A DNA stretch of 64,000 nucleotides. It comes from Legionella impletisoli (GTDB taxonomy: Bacteria; Pseudomonadota; Gammaproteobacteria; Legionellales; Legionellaceae). Both the position numbers and the translations under genes were made by a program. The notes under the pieces are model-generated. The model did no database searches and had not been told where the DNA came from. It worked only from the letters and a program-made list of their open reading frames with translations. The DNA lies in assembly GCF_900639875.1 (NCBI RefSeq), contig NZ_CAAAIA010000002.1, forward strand, positions 310,001-374,000, given 5' to 3'. This document shows, piece by piece, positions 29,915-39,733 of this stretch (the stretch's first letter is position 1; each line of letters begins with the position of its first letter).

Positions 29915-30982
29915 ATGAAGTTAATCATTAAAGTCGGTACCCAAAGCATTTTATCACAGGATGGTGATCCTTTTTTTCAGCTCATTGATCATCTGGTTGC
30001 ACAATTGGCTCGTTTGCAACTTGCTGGCCATCAATTGGTACTAGTAAGCTCAGGTGCGGTAAGTTCGGGTAGAAAAATTGCACGAGAACACCTTGAACGT
30101 CAATATGGCCACTCAATTGGCGAAAAACAGACCCTAGCTTCACTTGGACAAGTTGAATTAATGCGCCTGTTTGCCGATGCATTTAAACCGTATAACCTTC
30201 TCGTTTCACAATTGCTCCTAACCAAGCAAGATTTTCACACTCGTAAACATTATTTAAATATCGCCCGCTTATTTCGCGAACTTTTGAATCAACAATACAT
30301 TATTCCAATCGTCAATGAGAATGACAGCGTTGCCATTGAAGAATTGATGTTTACTGATAACGATGAGTTGGCAGGACTCATTGCAGCGCAACTTGGAGCA
30401 GATAAATTAATTATTTTAAGCAACGTTCCTGGAGTCTATACAGACGAACCAGGCTCTAAAGATGCAGAGCTCATTTCTATCATTGACCCGAACCAATCTT
30501 GGCCTGAAGTTTCCATGTCCAAAAGTATACATGGCCGCGGAGGGATGTTTAGTAAATTAGCCACAGCAAAAAAAATCTCGAGCCTTGGAATCACAACGCA
30601 TATTGCCTGCATAAAAGAACCCAATGTGATTGAACGGATAGTCAATCAAGAATCGCTTGGTACAATCATTTTACCCAACAAACGAAAGTCTAACATCAAA
30701 CGCTGGATTGCCTTTGCTGATAGACAAAATGCTTCAGTTTATATTAATGCCGAGCTTTATCGCTTGTTGAAAGATACCCAACAAACCAGAAGCCTATTGC
30801 CTATTGGTTTGGTCAAAATCAACGGGACGTTTAAAAAAGGCGATTTAATTAACATTTGTAGTTTAACCAATGAACGTGTAGGGGTTGGAATAGCTCGTTA
30901 TGATTCTACCCGATTAAACGAATTTATTGGTCAAAAAGGAAAGCCTGTCTTTATTCATTATGATCAATTACATATCTTTTAA
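29915..30982 (+). CDS. proB: Glutamate 5-kinase
   Basis: A 355-residue first enzyme of proline synthesis. The amino-acid-kinase domain runs to about 250: KLIIKVGTQSIL, VSSGAVSSGR, VNENDSVAIEELMFTDNDELAGLIA, and the SMSKSIHGRGGMFSKLATAKK region. A C-terminal PUA domain (about 268-350, GLVKINGTFKKGDLINI) follows. proA starts 14 bases later. The start lies only 17 bases after the tRNA-Pro CCA end and has no good Shine-Dalgarno sequence, so the transcript probably begins with the tRNA. Confidence 0.95.
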   Translation: MKLIIKVGTQSILSQDGDPFFQLIDHLVAQLARLQLAGHQLVLVSSGAVSSGRKIAREHLERQYGHSIGEKQTLASLGQVELMRLFADAFKPYNLLVSQLLLTKQDFHTRKHYLNIARLFRELLNQQYIIPIVNENDSVAIEELMFTDNDELAGLIAAQLGADKLIILSNVPGVYTDEPGSKDAELISIIDPNQSWPEVSMSKSIHGRGGMFSKLATAKKISSLGITTHIACIKEPNVIERIVNQESLGTIILPNKRKSNIKRWIAFADRQNASVYINAELYRLLKDTQQTRSLLPIGLVKINGTFKKGDLINICSLTNERVGVGIARYDSTRLNEFIGQKGKPVFIHYDQLHIF

Positions 30983-30996
30983 GGTAGGAATGACAC

Positions 30997-32250
30997 ATGA
31001 AACAGGAAGTTCTCAGACGACTCCGTACTGCGAAATTAGCGAGCCAGGAACTCATTGCTTTAGACGATGCCAAACGAAGTTCGGTGTTACTTGCTCTGGC
31101 TGAAAAGCTTCGCCAATCTTCTGACGTTATTATTGCAGAGAATCAGAAAGATTTAGCATTAATGAAAGAAGAGGATCCTAAATTTGATCGGCTTTTATTA
31201 AATAAAGCACGTATCAACACATTAGCTGACGATGTAGAACACGTGGCGCGCCTGCCATTTACCGTTGGAAAAATTCTTAGTGAAAAAACATTGGATAATG
31301 GCCTTAAGCTTCAGCAAGTTTCCGTTCCTTTAGGCGTTATTGCTGTAATTTATGAATCGCGACCCAATGTAACGATTGATGTGTTTAGTCTATGTTTTAA
31401 AACAGGAAATGCCTGTATTTTAAAAGGCGGTAAAGAAGCAATACATAGCAATCGATGTTTAGCTCACCTTATCACAGACGTTTTAGAAACCCATTTAATT
31501 GATCCAAGCATAGTCTATTTACTTCCTCCAGAGCGAGAGGCTACACACGTGCTGCTTGAAGCCAATGGCGTAGTAGATGTATGCATTCCACGAGGTAGCC
31601 AAGAACTGATTCACTTTGTACGCGATCATGCAAAAATTCCCGTTATCGAAACCGGAGCAGGCATTGTTCATACATATTTTGATGAAACGGGTGATATAGA
31701 AAAAGGTCGATTCATTATTAATAATGCAAAAACAAGAAGAGTTAGCGTCTGCAATGCGTTAGATACCTTAATTATTCATAAAAATAGACTGACCGATTTG
31801 CCTAAACTGGTGGAGTTACTAGCAGAAAAAAAAGTTAAACTCTATGCAGACGAAGCAAGTTATTCAATTTTAGAATCAACTTATCCTGCTTCGTTATTGC
31901 GCCATGCCAAACCGAATGATTTTGGCCGTGAGTTCTTATCCTATAAGCTTGCTATTAAAACGGTTGATTCAGCATCGGATGCGGTGTTACATATCAAAAA
32001 ATATTCTTCAGGGCACAGCGAAGCCATTATCTCCGAGAATAAAAAAACGGTTGATTATTTTCTCCAACAAATCGATGCGGCTGCAGTTTATGTGAACGCT
32101 TCTACAGCATTCACAGATGGTGGACAATTTGGAATGGGGGCAGAAATTGGCATCAGCACTCAAAAGCTTCACGCTCGAGGCCCTATGGCACTCGATGCGT
32201 TAATGTCTTATAAATGGGTTATTTTAGGCGATGGGCAAATTCGAGATTAG
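30997..32250 (+). CDS. proA: Gamma-glutamyl phosphate reductase
   Basis: A 417-residue aldehyde-dehydrogenase-fold enzyme that reduces glutamyl phosphate to the semialdehyde precursor of proline. GVIAVIYESRPNVTIDVFSLCFKTGNACILKGGKEA near residue 115-150 and the catalytic Cys in ARRVSVCNALDTL-type context (TRRVSVCNALDTLI, near 255) are diagnostic. FTDGGQFGMGAEIGISTQKLHARGPM closes the C-terminus. It forms an operon with proB (14-base gap, AGGAATG ribosome binding site). Confidence 0.96.
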   Translation: MKQEVLRRLRTAKLASQELIALDDAKRSSVLLALAEKLRQSSDVIIAENQKDLALMKEEDPKFDRLLLNKARINTLADDVEHVARLPFTVGKILSEKTLDNGLKLQQVSVPLGVIAVIYESRPNVTIDVFSLCFKTGNACILKGGKEAIHSNRCLAHLITDVLETHLIDPSIVYLLPPEREATHVLLEANGVVDVCIPRGSQELIHFVRDHAKIPVIETGAGIVHTYFDETGDIEKGRFIINNAKTRRVSVCNALDTLIIHKNRLTDLPKLVELLAEKKVKLYADEASYSILESTYPASLLRHAKPNDFGREFLSYKLAIKTVDSASDAVLHIKKYSSGHSEAIISENKKTVDYFLQQIDAAAVYVNASTAFTDGGQFGMGAEIGISTQKLHARGPMALDALMSYKWVILGDGQIRD

Positions 32251-32275
32251 AAACATCCTCTAAGTAACGTGAGTT

Positions 32276-32307
32276 CGCCAGAAAAGGTATTTATAACTTT
32301 TCTGGCG
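32276..32307. terminator. Hairpin after proBA
   Basis: A perfect 11-bp stem (CGCCAGAAAAG / CTTTTCTGGCG) with a 10-base loop, 25 bases after the proA stop, between convergent genes. It lacks a T run but is the strongest hairpin in the gap. Confidence 0.6.
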
Positions 32308-32384
32308 CTAAACGTACGTTATCCTGTACAAAATAAGTCCCTTCGATATCCGTTAAATTTGGATTTTTCTGATATCAAACTACG

Positions 32385-33596
32385 TTAAATAAAGGCACTG
32401 ATAAAAAACAAAAATGATGTGATCAATCCCACGATAGGAAAGGCAATGGAGTAAGCCGCAGCCTTAACATCGACCTCTCGGCGTACTTTAATTTTAATTA
32501 ATGCGGCATGAATCAACATAAAAACCACGAGGATGATGAGGCTTGTTATTTTTGCTAGCCCTTCTATATTAAACCCTAGAGCAAGAATTAAAATAATAGT
32601 CACGACCACAAGGGTTGCAATAACTGGAGTTTGAGTCTTCGCATAAACTTGGCCTAAATAGTGAGGAGCAGTTCCTTGTTTTGCCATACCATACATAACG
32701 CGTGATGCCATAATGACTTGTGCTAGAGCTCCATTCACGATAGCAATCAGACTAATGAACCCAATCACAAGGGAAGAGTGCCCTTTCATATTCATAAAAG
32801 TAGCAAGAGGTGCATCACTGGCCGCCAGTATCGGCAATGGCATGGTTGAGAGCATGGCCAATGCCACCAAAAAGTAAAGAACCGTTGCAATCCCAAATGC
32901 TAAAAAAATAGCCCTAGGTAAATTTCGTTCTGGATCTTTTATTTCTTCTGCAACATTGACCATATCTTCAAATCCGATATAAGAATAAAATGCAAGAAAT
33001 GCACCTGCGCCAATGCCTGTTAGTACATCGACCGAAAAAGATTCCGCTTTATCGAATAGGGCGGGCAAAGAACCGATTTGATCATGGGCAAGATAAATAA
33101 TAATCACTAAGCCTAAAACCTCTATCAGAGTGATCAACATCACCATAAAAGCTGACTCTTTTATCCCCCAGATGGCAATAAATCCCATAACAAGAACCAA
33201 CAACAAAATACAAGCCCAATCAGGTAGGGGAATAAACAATTGAAAATACCCTGTAAAACCTCGGGTAATGGCCGCAGCCGAGACAACTCCAGTCAGTACC
33301 ACCATCCACCCTACTATCCTAGATAACCAAGCCTTGGCAAAGGCATGCTGCACATAAAAGGCTTCGCCAGCGCTTTTGGGAAAACGAGAGCTAAGTTCTG
33401 CGTAAGAAACAGCAGTGAATAACGCGATACCTGCTGCAAGTAAAAACGCAAAAGGAGTATAAATTCCCGCTTTTGCTGCCACCTTACCGACTAGCACGTA
33501 AATTCCTGCACCAAGAATGGTACCAAGCCCATAAAACATTACTAGTAATTGACTCAATGAGCGTTTTAAAGGGATCGACTCATCCATTTCGAACAT
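32385..33596 (-). CDS. APC-family amino acid permease
   Basis: A 403-residue inner-membrane transporter with about eleven hydrophobic helices. The first helix carries the substrate-binding bend YGLGTILGAGIYVLVG near residues 19-35, and later AFYSYIGFEDMVNVAEEIKDPERNLPRAI near 205 marks the APC superfamily. It probably imports an amino acid by cation symport or exchange; the substrate is not readable. It is a single gene with AAGGATAATT before the ATG, convergent with proA. Confidence 0.88.
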   Translation of the reverse strand: MFEMDESIPLKRSLSQLLVMFYGLGTILGAGIYVLVGKVAAKAGIYTPFAFLLAAGIALFTAVSYAELSSRFPKSAGEAFYVQHAFAKAWLSRIVGWMVVLTGVVSAAAITRGFTGYFQLFIPLPDWACILLLVLVMGFIAIWGIKESAFMVMLITLIEVLGLVIIIYLAHDQIGSLPALFDKAESFSVDVLTGIGAGAFLAFYSYIGFEDMVNVAEEIKDPERNLPRAIFLAFGIATVLYFLVALAMLSTMPLPILAASDAPLATFMNMKGHSSLVIGFISLIAIVNGALAQVIMASRVMYGMAKQGTAPHYLGQVYAKTQTPVIATLVVVTIILILALGFNIEGLAKITSLIILVVFMLIHAALIKIKVRREVDVKAAAYSIAFPIVGLITSFLFFISAFI

Positions 33597-33725
33597 AAAT
33601 TATCCTTATATTTTTTCTATTGACAGCTTGGGACTTTTTCGTGAATATAAAATTGAAATAATAGTGGATTTTAGGGTGTGTTTACAGTTCACTCCTACGC
33701 CTTCGCCCTAGGAGATGACGAAAGC

Positions 33726-33849
33726 CTGCTATGAGCATAACCCCTACCTGCTGGGCTTTAAAGCACAGCATCCATGCTAGAAGCCTCAAAACCAATGGAT
33801 GCTGCGGCCAAAGCCGAAGATAGCTGCTACAATCAAGCCATAACAGGTT
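33726..33849. repeat. Imperfect-palindrome segment beside the HD-GYP gene
   Basis: Nested arms fold this GC-richer stretch. CCTGCTATG near 33726 faces CATAACAGG ending at 33847. GGCTTT (33754-33759) faces AAAGCC (33810-33815). A perfect 9-bp AGCATCCAT (33767-33775) faces ATGGATGCT (33795-33803). It fills much of the 251-base gap and reaches the stop codon of the HD-GYP gene. It could be an eroded repeat element or a structured RNA. Confidence 0.5.
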
Positions 33850-35221
33850 AAGATATAGAAAAAATATCTTTTCCGTTTAGAAGACTTGGTTTACTCACAT
33901 AAGGATCTATCTTTTTTTCGAATAAAAGATAAGCACACGTTTTTAAAATGTCTTCATCAAATTGTTGTGATGCTTGCTGCAATTTATCCATAGCTGCTTT
34001 TAGACCAAAGGAAGGATGATAAGGCCTGTATGACAACATTTCATCCAAACAATCAGCAACAGCAATAATTTTTGCTTCTAAAAGGATTTGATCTCCTTTT
34101 AATCCTTGTGGATAGCCACTACCATCCAATCGCTCATGATGCATTAATACGATTTCTGCTACAGGCCATGGAAATTGAATATTTTTTAAGATGTCATACC
34201 CAGCTTTAGGATGGGTTTTTATCAATTCGTATTCTATATCGGTTAGTTGCGTGGGCTTATTTAAGATCTCCGCAGGAATTCCGATTTTTCCAATATCATG
34301 CACAAGGGCAGCAAGTTCTAGTCCTTTAAGTCGTTCCGTATCAAAGTCTAATTCTTTGGCGATCGCTTTCGATAGGTACGCTACATTGTTTTGATGTCCC
34401 ACGGTATAGGGGTCACGTTGTTCAAAAGCAGTAATAATAGCCACCATGAGCTCGTGAATACTTTTTCCTGCTATGTGCGATTCTTGACGCTGATCTTGTA
34501 CGGCTTGAATTTCATCGGTAATGTCTTCGGCAATGCCTGCCATTCGGTATAATTTACCCTCATCATCATAAATAGGAAATACGCGAGCATGGATGCATCG
34601 GGTTTTACCATCTGGGCGAATAATACGGTATTTTGCATTAAATTTGCCTGTTTTTTGCTTTTCTGCATACAGTTTTTCAACTCGTTTTCTATCTTCAGGA
34701 TGAATGAAATTTAACCACGAATCTGGTTGATCATAGAGTTCTGACAAAGGGCGTTGCCAAATCTTTTCATACCCAGGGCTGATATAGACAAATTCGCGTG
34801 TTTTGGCATCATTTAAAAAAAAGACATCACGAATATGTTCTGTGATTTGACGAAAATTTTCTTCACTGGATTGCAGCTGTTGTAATATCTCAATATTAAC
34901 CGCAACGTCGCGTACAACCGCTAGCAAAAGTTCAGGGGAAATGCGTTTGAACTTGGTCTGCGTATAAGCCAAGGCTCCTGTTTTTTTTCTCATAGCAGAA
35001 TTAATCGTAATTGAATCTTCTAAAGCAAGGTTTAGGGATTTTGAAAGAATCTTGTTGGCATCGGCTTCATTAAATAATTCAGAAAGCTTAGTGCCAACAA
35101 GTTCCTGTTCCTCATATAGAAGCAAACGCGACAAGCATTCATTTGCGAGGACAATATTGCCTTCGTTATCGAAAATAAGCATCCCTTCGGGGGATTTTTC
35201 AAAAATTTCATCATAGTTCAT
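33848..35221 (-). CDS. PAS-PAS-HD-GYP signalling phosphodiesterase
   Basis: A 457-residue soluble protein. PAS 1 (about residues 5-110) opens with EKSPEGMLIFDNEGNIVLANECL. PAS 2 plus PAC (about 120-235) contains YRIIRPDGKTRCIHARVFPIYDDEG. The HD-GYP domain (about 250-440) has LVHDIGKIGIP, the HHERLDGSGYPQGLKG motif and downstream ADCLDEMLSYRPYHP. HD-GYP domains hydrolyse cyclic di-GMP, so it probably lowers this second messenger in response to a PAS-sensed cue. There is no GGDEF or receiver domain. The MscS-type channel lies upstream on the same strand. Confidence 0.9.
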   Translation of the reverse strand: MNYDEIFEKSPEGMLIFDNEGNIVLANECLSRLLLYEEQELVGTKLSELFNEADANKILSKSLNLALEDSITINSAMRKKTGALAYTQTKFKRISPELLLAVVRDVAVNIEILQQLQSSEENFRQITEHIRDVFFLNDAKTREFVYISPGYEKIWQRPLSELYDQPDSWLNFIHPEDRKRVEKLYAEKQKTGKFNAKYRIIRPDGKTRCIHARVFPIYDDEGKLYRMAGIAEDITDEIQAVQDQRQESHIAGKSIHELMVAIITAFEQRDPYTVGHQNNVAYLSKAIAKELDFDTERLKGLELAALVHDIGKIGIPAEILNKPTQLTDIEYELIKTHPKAGYDILKNIQFPWPVAEIVLMHHERLDGSGYPQGLKGDQILLEAKIIAVADCLDEMLSYRPYHPSFGLKAAMDKLQQASQQFDEDILKTCAYLLFEKKIDPYVSKPSLLNGKDIFSIS

Positions 35222-35304
35222 TACGTAAAACTTTTTTTCAAACCCTACCTAAAGTATAGCTCTATATTGACAGAAGATTGATTGTAAAAAGAACATACAA
35301 TAGC

Positions 35305-37596
35305 TTAGGAGCCTTCTGAATTATTCCAAGGCAAGTTTTTCTCATCAAATTTGATGTGCACATCTCGTTGTGGGAAGGCTATGATTATCCCTTGCTCACG
35401 ACATGCTTTATCTAAAGCAAAGTTTAGATCACTGGTCACTCTATATTTTTGATTCACATCTTTAATTAAGCACCAAAGCTCAAAATTTAAAGCACTTTCC
35501 CCAAAGGAGCGAAATAAAACCATTGGTTTATTGGGGGCTTTTTTAATCACTTCAGGATGAGCTAAGGCTACGTCCATCATCACGTTACTGACCTTATCGG
35601 TATCACTACCATAAGCCACACCAAGCACGCATTTAACTCGCCAATATTTATCAGAAAACATGTAGTTAACCACTTGATGAGTAATGAGATCTGAATTAGG
35701 AATAATAATATCTTCTTGGGCAGGGGTAACAATTTGGGTAGATCGCACGCTAACCCGCTTAACAAACCCTTCAATATCATCAATTTTGATGCGATCACCT
35801 GCTTTGATGGGTTTTTCAATCAAAAGAATCAGTCCGGAGAAAAAGTTATTCACAATCGATTGCATTCCTAAACCAATTCCGACAGACAATGCACCCGCAA
35901 TAATGGCTAAGCTCGTGAAACTAAAACCTGCTAAAAGCAATCCCACAATAAAAGAAATTGCAAATCCCGCGTATAAAATAATGGAGGCAATTGCCACTTG
36001 CTTTTCTTCCTCTTCTTCCTCCGTTAATTGTTGGCTTTTGCTAATTTTATTAGCAACATGGCGAGATCCTAAGGATAACAAGCAAAAAATTAGCACCCCT
36101 AGCAACCATTGCCAAGGTATGATGGTCATATTTCCAACTTGAAAGCCTTCAATGAGATATTCAAAGAAATAGTCGATAAAAAAGCTGGCTTCCCCAATCA
36201 ATTGTGCTAATAAGGCCGCCATACCAACCAACACAATAATTTGGGCGATGATTTTTAATAATAACAATTCAATAAAAGGCGGTTCTTTGGAATAACCAAA
36301 GAATTTCTTTAAATAAAACAAATAATGTGGATTATAACTGAGTAAAGCATATGCATTTGAGATCCCTAAAAACAATACGGTTCCAAGAGCACTTACTAAC
36401 AGCAAGGAAAACAACATATAAGCCGCATTAATGGCCAATATAGAATAACCAATAAAGTCCAGAACCAACAATAAAACCACGATAAAACCAATCAATTTAT
36501 ACAGTAAGGAGCCACTGAAATGATTTTTAAACCATGCGCTATGTGAATGGTATAAAATTAACGTAAAATAGATCATAGCGGATAAAGAAACCAACAACAT
36601 AAATTCTTCAAATAACTGGTTTAAATTTTCTGATGCATCGAATAATTGCAATAGGTCAAGTCCAATGGCGTGAGCAAAATAAATGAGAATAATCGCGAGC
36701 CCCAAACGTCTTAAAAAGACGACATCAAATCCGTACCATTGCAAAAGAATAGGAAGCCTTCGTAAGGTGAATAAAAATTTATAGATGAAAAAGAGAAATA
36801 CATACGCTAGAAACCCCACAACCATACTATGAAATAATTCGTTATCCTCTGCATTTACAAATAAGGTTGGGGTTAATATTAAAAGTCCCAATAAGAAAAA
36901 TCCTAAACATAACAAAACTGTATTACTTAGGAATATGCTCATTTGCTTTTGCCATTTTCGATGCATTAGTTTTTGGATTCGCCAGCTTACAAATAAAGCC
37001 AATAGAAATAACGGTAATGCATAAGGCAAAAAATCAATCAATGAATCTACTTTAGCTGCATCCATCTTGGGCATACGAAGCTTGTCCCAATCGTTTGGAA
37101 ACGCTTGTAACCGGGTAATGATGGTTTCACTGCGAGTAAAGGTAATGGCTTGCTGTAAAGATAAAAACGTCGTGCGATAGGCATCAAGCGCCTCATTCGC
37201 TCGGATTAAAAATAAGCGACATTTTGCCTGCTTTTCAGCCACTTCGGCGCGTTGATTTTCAAGATAGTTTGAATCCACACGACCCGGTGTTTTTTCATCT
37301 TCACCAAAAAATTGCTTGATTTGCGCGTCTAATTCTCTAATGCGCGCATCGGTTTTCTGCACGCATGTTTCCGCTTGTTTCGCCAATATGTTTAGCGCTT
37401 CAATGGCTTCATTGAGCGTATTTGGATCTAGGTTTTCCGTGGATAGTTTGATTGAGAGTTTGTCAAATTGCTCATTAGCACGCACGATATTAAATTCAGG
37501 ATCAACAGCTTCACCGTGATTCACGGCAGCAAAAAGCGGTAAAGAAAAGAATAAGTAAATTAACCCTGCGATGAAAAAACCAATCCGTTGCCCCAT
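35305..37596 (-). CDS. Large mechanosensitive channel of the MscS family
   Basis: A 763-residue protein with signal peptide, a periplasmic coiled-coil-like region (about 25-170, NEAIEALNILAKQAE and RVDSNYLENQRAEVAEKQAKCR), then around eleven membrane helices. The C-terminal MscS core is AGALSVGIGLGMQSIVNNFFSGLILLIEKPI-like pore helix (about 575-605), followed by GDRIKIDDIEGFVKRVSVRSTQI and IIIPNSDLITHQVVNYM in the beta domain. This layout resembles MscK/MscM-type channels, which release solutes under membrane tension. It is shorter than MscK (about 1100 residues). Confidence 0.88.
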   Translation of the reverse strand: MGQRIGFFIAGLIYLFFSLPLFAAVNHGEAVDPEFNIVRANEQFDKLSIKLSTENLDPNTLNEAIEALNILAKQAETCVQKTDARIRELDAQIKQFFGEDEKTPGRVDSNYLENQRAEVAEKQAKCRLFLIRANEALDAYRTTFLSLQQAITFTRSETIITRLQAFPNDWDKLRMPKMDAAKVDSLIDFLPYALPLFLLALFVSWRIQKLMHRKWQKQMSIFLSNTVLLCLGFFLLGLLILTPTLFVNAEDNELFHSMVVGFLAYVFLFFIYKFLFTLRRLPILLQWYGFDVVFLRRLGLAIILIYFAHAIGLDLLQLFDASENLNQLFEEFMLLVSLSAMIYFTLILYHSHSAWFKNHFSGSLLYKLIGFIVVLLLVLDFIGYSILAINAAYMLFSLLLVSALGTVLFLGISNAYALLSYNPHYLFYLKKFFGYSKEPPFIELLLLKIIAQIIVLVGMAALLAQLIGEASFFIDYFFEYLIEGFQVGNMTIIPWQWLLGVLIFCLLSLGSRHVANKISKSQQLTEEEEEEKQVAIASIILYAGFAISFIVGLLLAGFSFTSLAIIAGALSVGIGLGMQSIVNNFFSGLILLIEKPIKAGDRIKIDDIEGFVKRVSVRSTQIVTPAQEDIIIPNSDLITHQVVNYMFSDKYWRVKCVLGVAYGSDTDKVSNVMMDVALAHPEVIKKAPNKPMVLFRSFGESALNFELWCLIKDVNQKYRVTSDLNFALDKACREQGIIIAFPQRDVHIKFDEKNLPWNNSEGS

Positions 37597-37686
37597 AACA
37601 ATACAAGTCCTTTTTTTAATGTGCCTGGACCTTAAAGACTATAACAGCTTATTGAAAAAATGTTGAGGCATTAGAAGCTATTGACC

Positions 37687-38586
37687 TTAAATACTAAACC
37701 GCCGAATACACCTCACTTTATGGGGTTGATCTTTTGCCTCAGCAATCAAATTGCCGCTCGTAAAGTTAATCCCCCAGGCAAAGTATGGTTGTAAGCCTGA
37801 AAACTCTGTCGAACTCCAATATATATCCTGACTAAACCCATCAACTAGCCCTTCTGCCAAAGTGCTGTTTCCCCATAATTCTCGAAGCTCTTCTTTAGAT
37901 GGAAGATACCAACCCTCATAACAATTAGAGGTTGAACAAGGAGATTGCCCAAGACTGTCTGTTTGATAGTAGTAGCATAGTCCTGCTGCGAAGTCTGTAT
38001 CTTCTTCAAATAGCTCAGCAACCAGTTTCGAGTTCAAGAAACCATCTCCTTCATCTAAGGAATTTAGCGCTAATCCATAACCACCCCAATAAGACATATG
38101 ATGATTGTCCTCTATGGAACATAGTTTACCGCTACGTCCATCAGCATTCACCTGATAAATAACTCCACCTTCAAAACGAACGCCTGGTTTTAGTTTATCA
38201 ATCACGACATCCACCATAACTGGGGTAATCTTTTCACCAATTAATTGAATAGACGTAGGTTTTACGGCCTCACCAATCGCTTTAAGCGAAAATTGACAAG
38301 TGGCTTGGGGTTTTAATATCGTACAGTTGTTTGAGATAATTTTGAGTTGATGTTCAAGGTCAGACCCTGACAGTTCTAGCGTTAAATTGTAAGCCACCTC
38401 ATCTAGGGATTTATTCGTCACAATCAGTGACTGTTCTTTGCCGTCTAAGGGAATAAAGAGTGATCTTGGCTGTATATCAATCGTCAAATCTTTGTTCGGT
38501 ATGTTGAGTGAATGCGCTGCATCACTTATAAAGGAAAGCGTAAGTAAATAGAAAAGACAAAGAAATCGTTGGATAATTCTTTTCAT
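37687..38586 (-). CDS. Exported DUF1566 (Lcl C-terminal-like) domain protein
   Basis: A 299-residue protein with a signal peptide (hydrophobic to about residue 26). The N-terminal half resembles an immunoglobulin-like beta domain (SLFIPLDGKEQSLIVTNKSLDEVAYNLTLELSGS). The C-terminal half carries the DUF1566 pattern CYEGWYLPSKEELRELWGN and DIYWSSTEFSG, with a final KVRCIRRFSI. Similar C-terminal domains occur in the Legionella collagen-like adhesin Lcl and many surface proteins, often glycan binding. There is no collagen repeat here. Function is otherwise unknown. Confidence 0.75.
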   Translation of the reverse strand: MKRIIQRFLCLFYLLTLSFISDAAHSLNIPNKDLTIDIQPRSLFIPLDGKEQSLIVTNKSLDEVAYNLTLELSGSDLEHQLKIISNNCTILKPQATCQFSLKAIGEAVKPTSIQLIGEKITPVMVDVVIDKLKPGVRFEGGVIYQVNADGRSGKLCSIEDNHHMSYWGGYGLALNSLDEGDGFLNSKLVAELFEEDTDFAAGLCYYYQTDSLGQSPCSTSNCYEGWYLPSKEELRELWGNSTLAEGLVDGFSQDIYWSSTEFSGLQPYFAWGINFTSGNLIAEAKDQPHKVRCIRRFSI

Positions 38587-38812
38587 GGTTTCATCCTTGT
38601 AAAAAATCCTATGAGAATACTCTTCTCATAAAATTCCATGACATTAATTCAGTTTAATTTTTTGGCAAAGATGAATCAATAAGAACTTAATTTTTTTCTC
38701 TACCGTACGATCTAAGTAACCGTGGTTCTGAATCATTATAAAGGTGCTGAAAACCTTAAGGTTTTGAAGTCATTACCGATAGTGATGACTATAAATCGAC
38801 AATAAAATCACT

Positions 38813-39670
38813 ATGGCAATTCGAACCAACTCAACCAATCAATTGATTCTTGTAATACGTCAATACTTTATCCGCTTAGTGGGTTTATTTTTTATCCTCA
38901 TTGGTGGGACAATTGCTTTTAATGTGTTGCAATCGTATCAGATACATTGTCAATGCCTTGATGAGCAAAGTAGAACATGTGTTTTATCCACACAGAAGTA
39001 CTTTTTAAATGCTAGGGATACGCCTCTTGGAAATTTAAAGCGCGCCTCTGTCATCAGCAAACGATCAGAAGATAATGTGAATTATAATATTGAGCTTCAT
39101 AGTGAAACGCAATCACTCCGACTAAGCAGTTCAACAACCCCTAGTTACTCAAAAGCTCAACTGGTCACGAATGCTATTAATGCCTATTTGGTTGGGTGTC
39201 CAACAAAACCACTTAATATTCCATCGATTCAACCGTTTTGGGTCAAAGTGTTTGTATTAATCTTTCCTGTGGTTGGGATATTGCTTGTCTTTATTCCGGC
39301 CAAGATTACTTTAATATTTGATAAATCAAAGAATCAATTAAATATTGTCCGTACGAATTTATTTAAGAAACACCAGGAAATCTATCCCCTAGATCAAATC
39401 AAAGCAGTTACTATCCAAGAATCTATTGGGCAAAAGGGTCGTGTCATGTATCGCGTAGCGCTTGAATTTGAAGATGATACCATCGTTCCAATTACGACAG
39501 CTTATGATTCCATGTGGTCAACTAAAGTTAAAATGGCCAATAAAATTCGCTCTTTTTTAAATTTAAAACCTAAAGATCCCCTAACGAGTAAAACCAACAT
39601 CACCTATTCGATGTGGTCTTTGATTCTTTTTGTAATCGCTTGTATTGTTTTTTTAATCATCTTTCTCTAG
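38813..39670 (+). CDS. Membrane protein of unknown function
   Basis: A 285-residue protein I cannot assign. One hydrophobic segment lies at about residues 18-36, a second at about 145-168, and a third at the very C-terminus (265-285). The 105-residue loop between the first two has several Cys residues (CQCLDEQSRTC) and may be periplasmic. The later part (about 170-250, KNQLNIVRTNLFKKHQEIYPLDQIKAVTI) resembles a bacterial PH-like fold. It has no clear ribosome binding site and is followed by csiV-like and MFS genes. Confidence 0.6.
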   Translation: MAIRTNSTNQLILVIRQYFIRLVGLFFILIGGTIAFNVLQSYQIHCQCLDEQSRTCVLSTQKYFLNARDTPLGNLKRASVISKRSEDNVNYNIELHSETQSLRLSSSTTPSYSKAQLVTNAINAYLVGCPTKPLNIPSIQPFWVKVFVLIFPVVGILLVFIPAKITLIFDKSKNQLNIVRTNLFKKHQEIYPLDQIKAVTIQESIGQKGRVMYRVALEFEDDTIVPITTAYDSMWSTKVKMANKIRSFLNLKPKDPLTSKTNITYSMWSLILFVIACIVFLIIFL

Positions 39671-39733
39671 ATCCTTTCTAGAAATAGGATTAGATGTGTA
39701 TAATAAAATTTAAATAAATTACGCTTACCATTT

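Noticed and set aside
29692-29949. An 85-codon minus-strand frame across the tRNA-Pro gene
   Set aside because: It is the antisense of the tRNA (VTRIELATPASRRQ-type translation), a well-known false gene.
35684-36142. A 152-codon plus-strand frame inside the MscS-type gene
   Set aside because: Despite its length it is antisense to conserved channel sequence and has no ribosome binding site.
38750-38765. A perfect 16-base palindrome, AAAACCTTAAGGTTTT, upstream of the unknown membrane protein
   Set aside because: About one perfect 16-base palindrome is expected by chance in this window, and no regulator is nearby.
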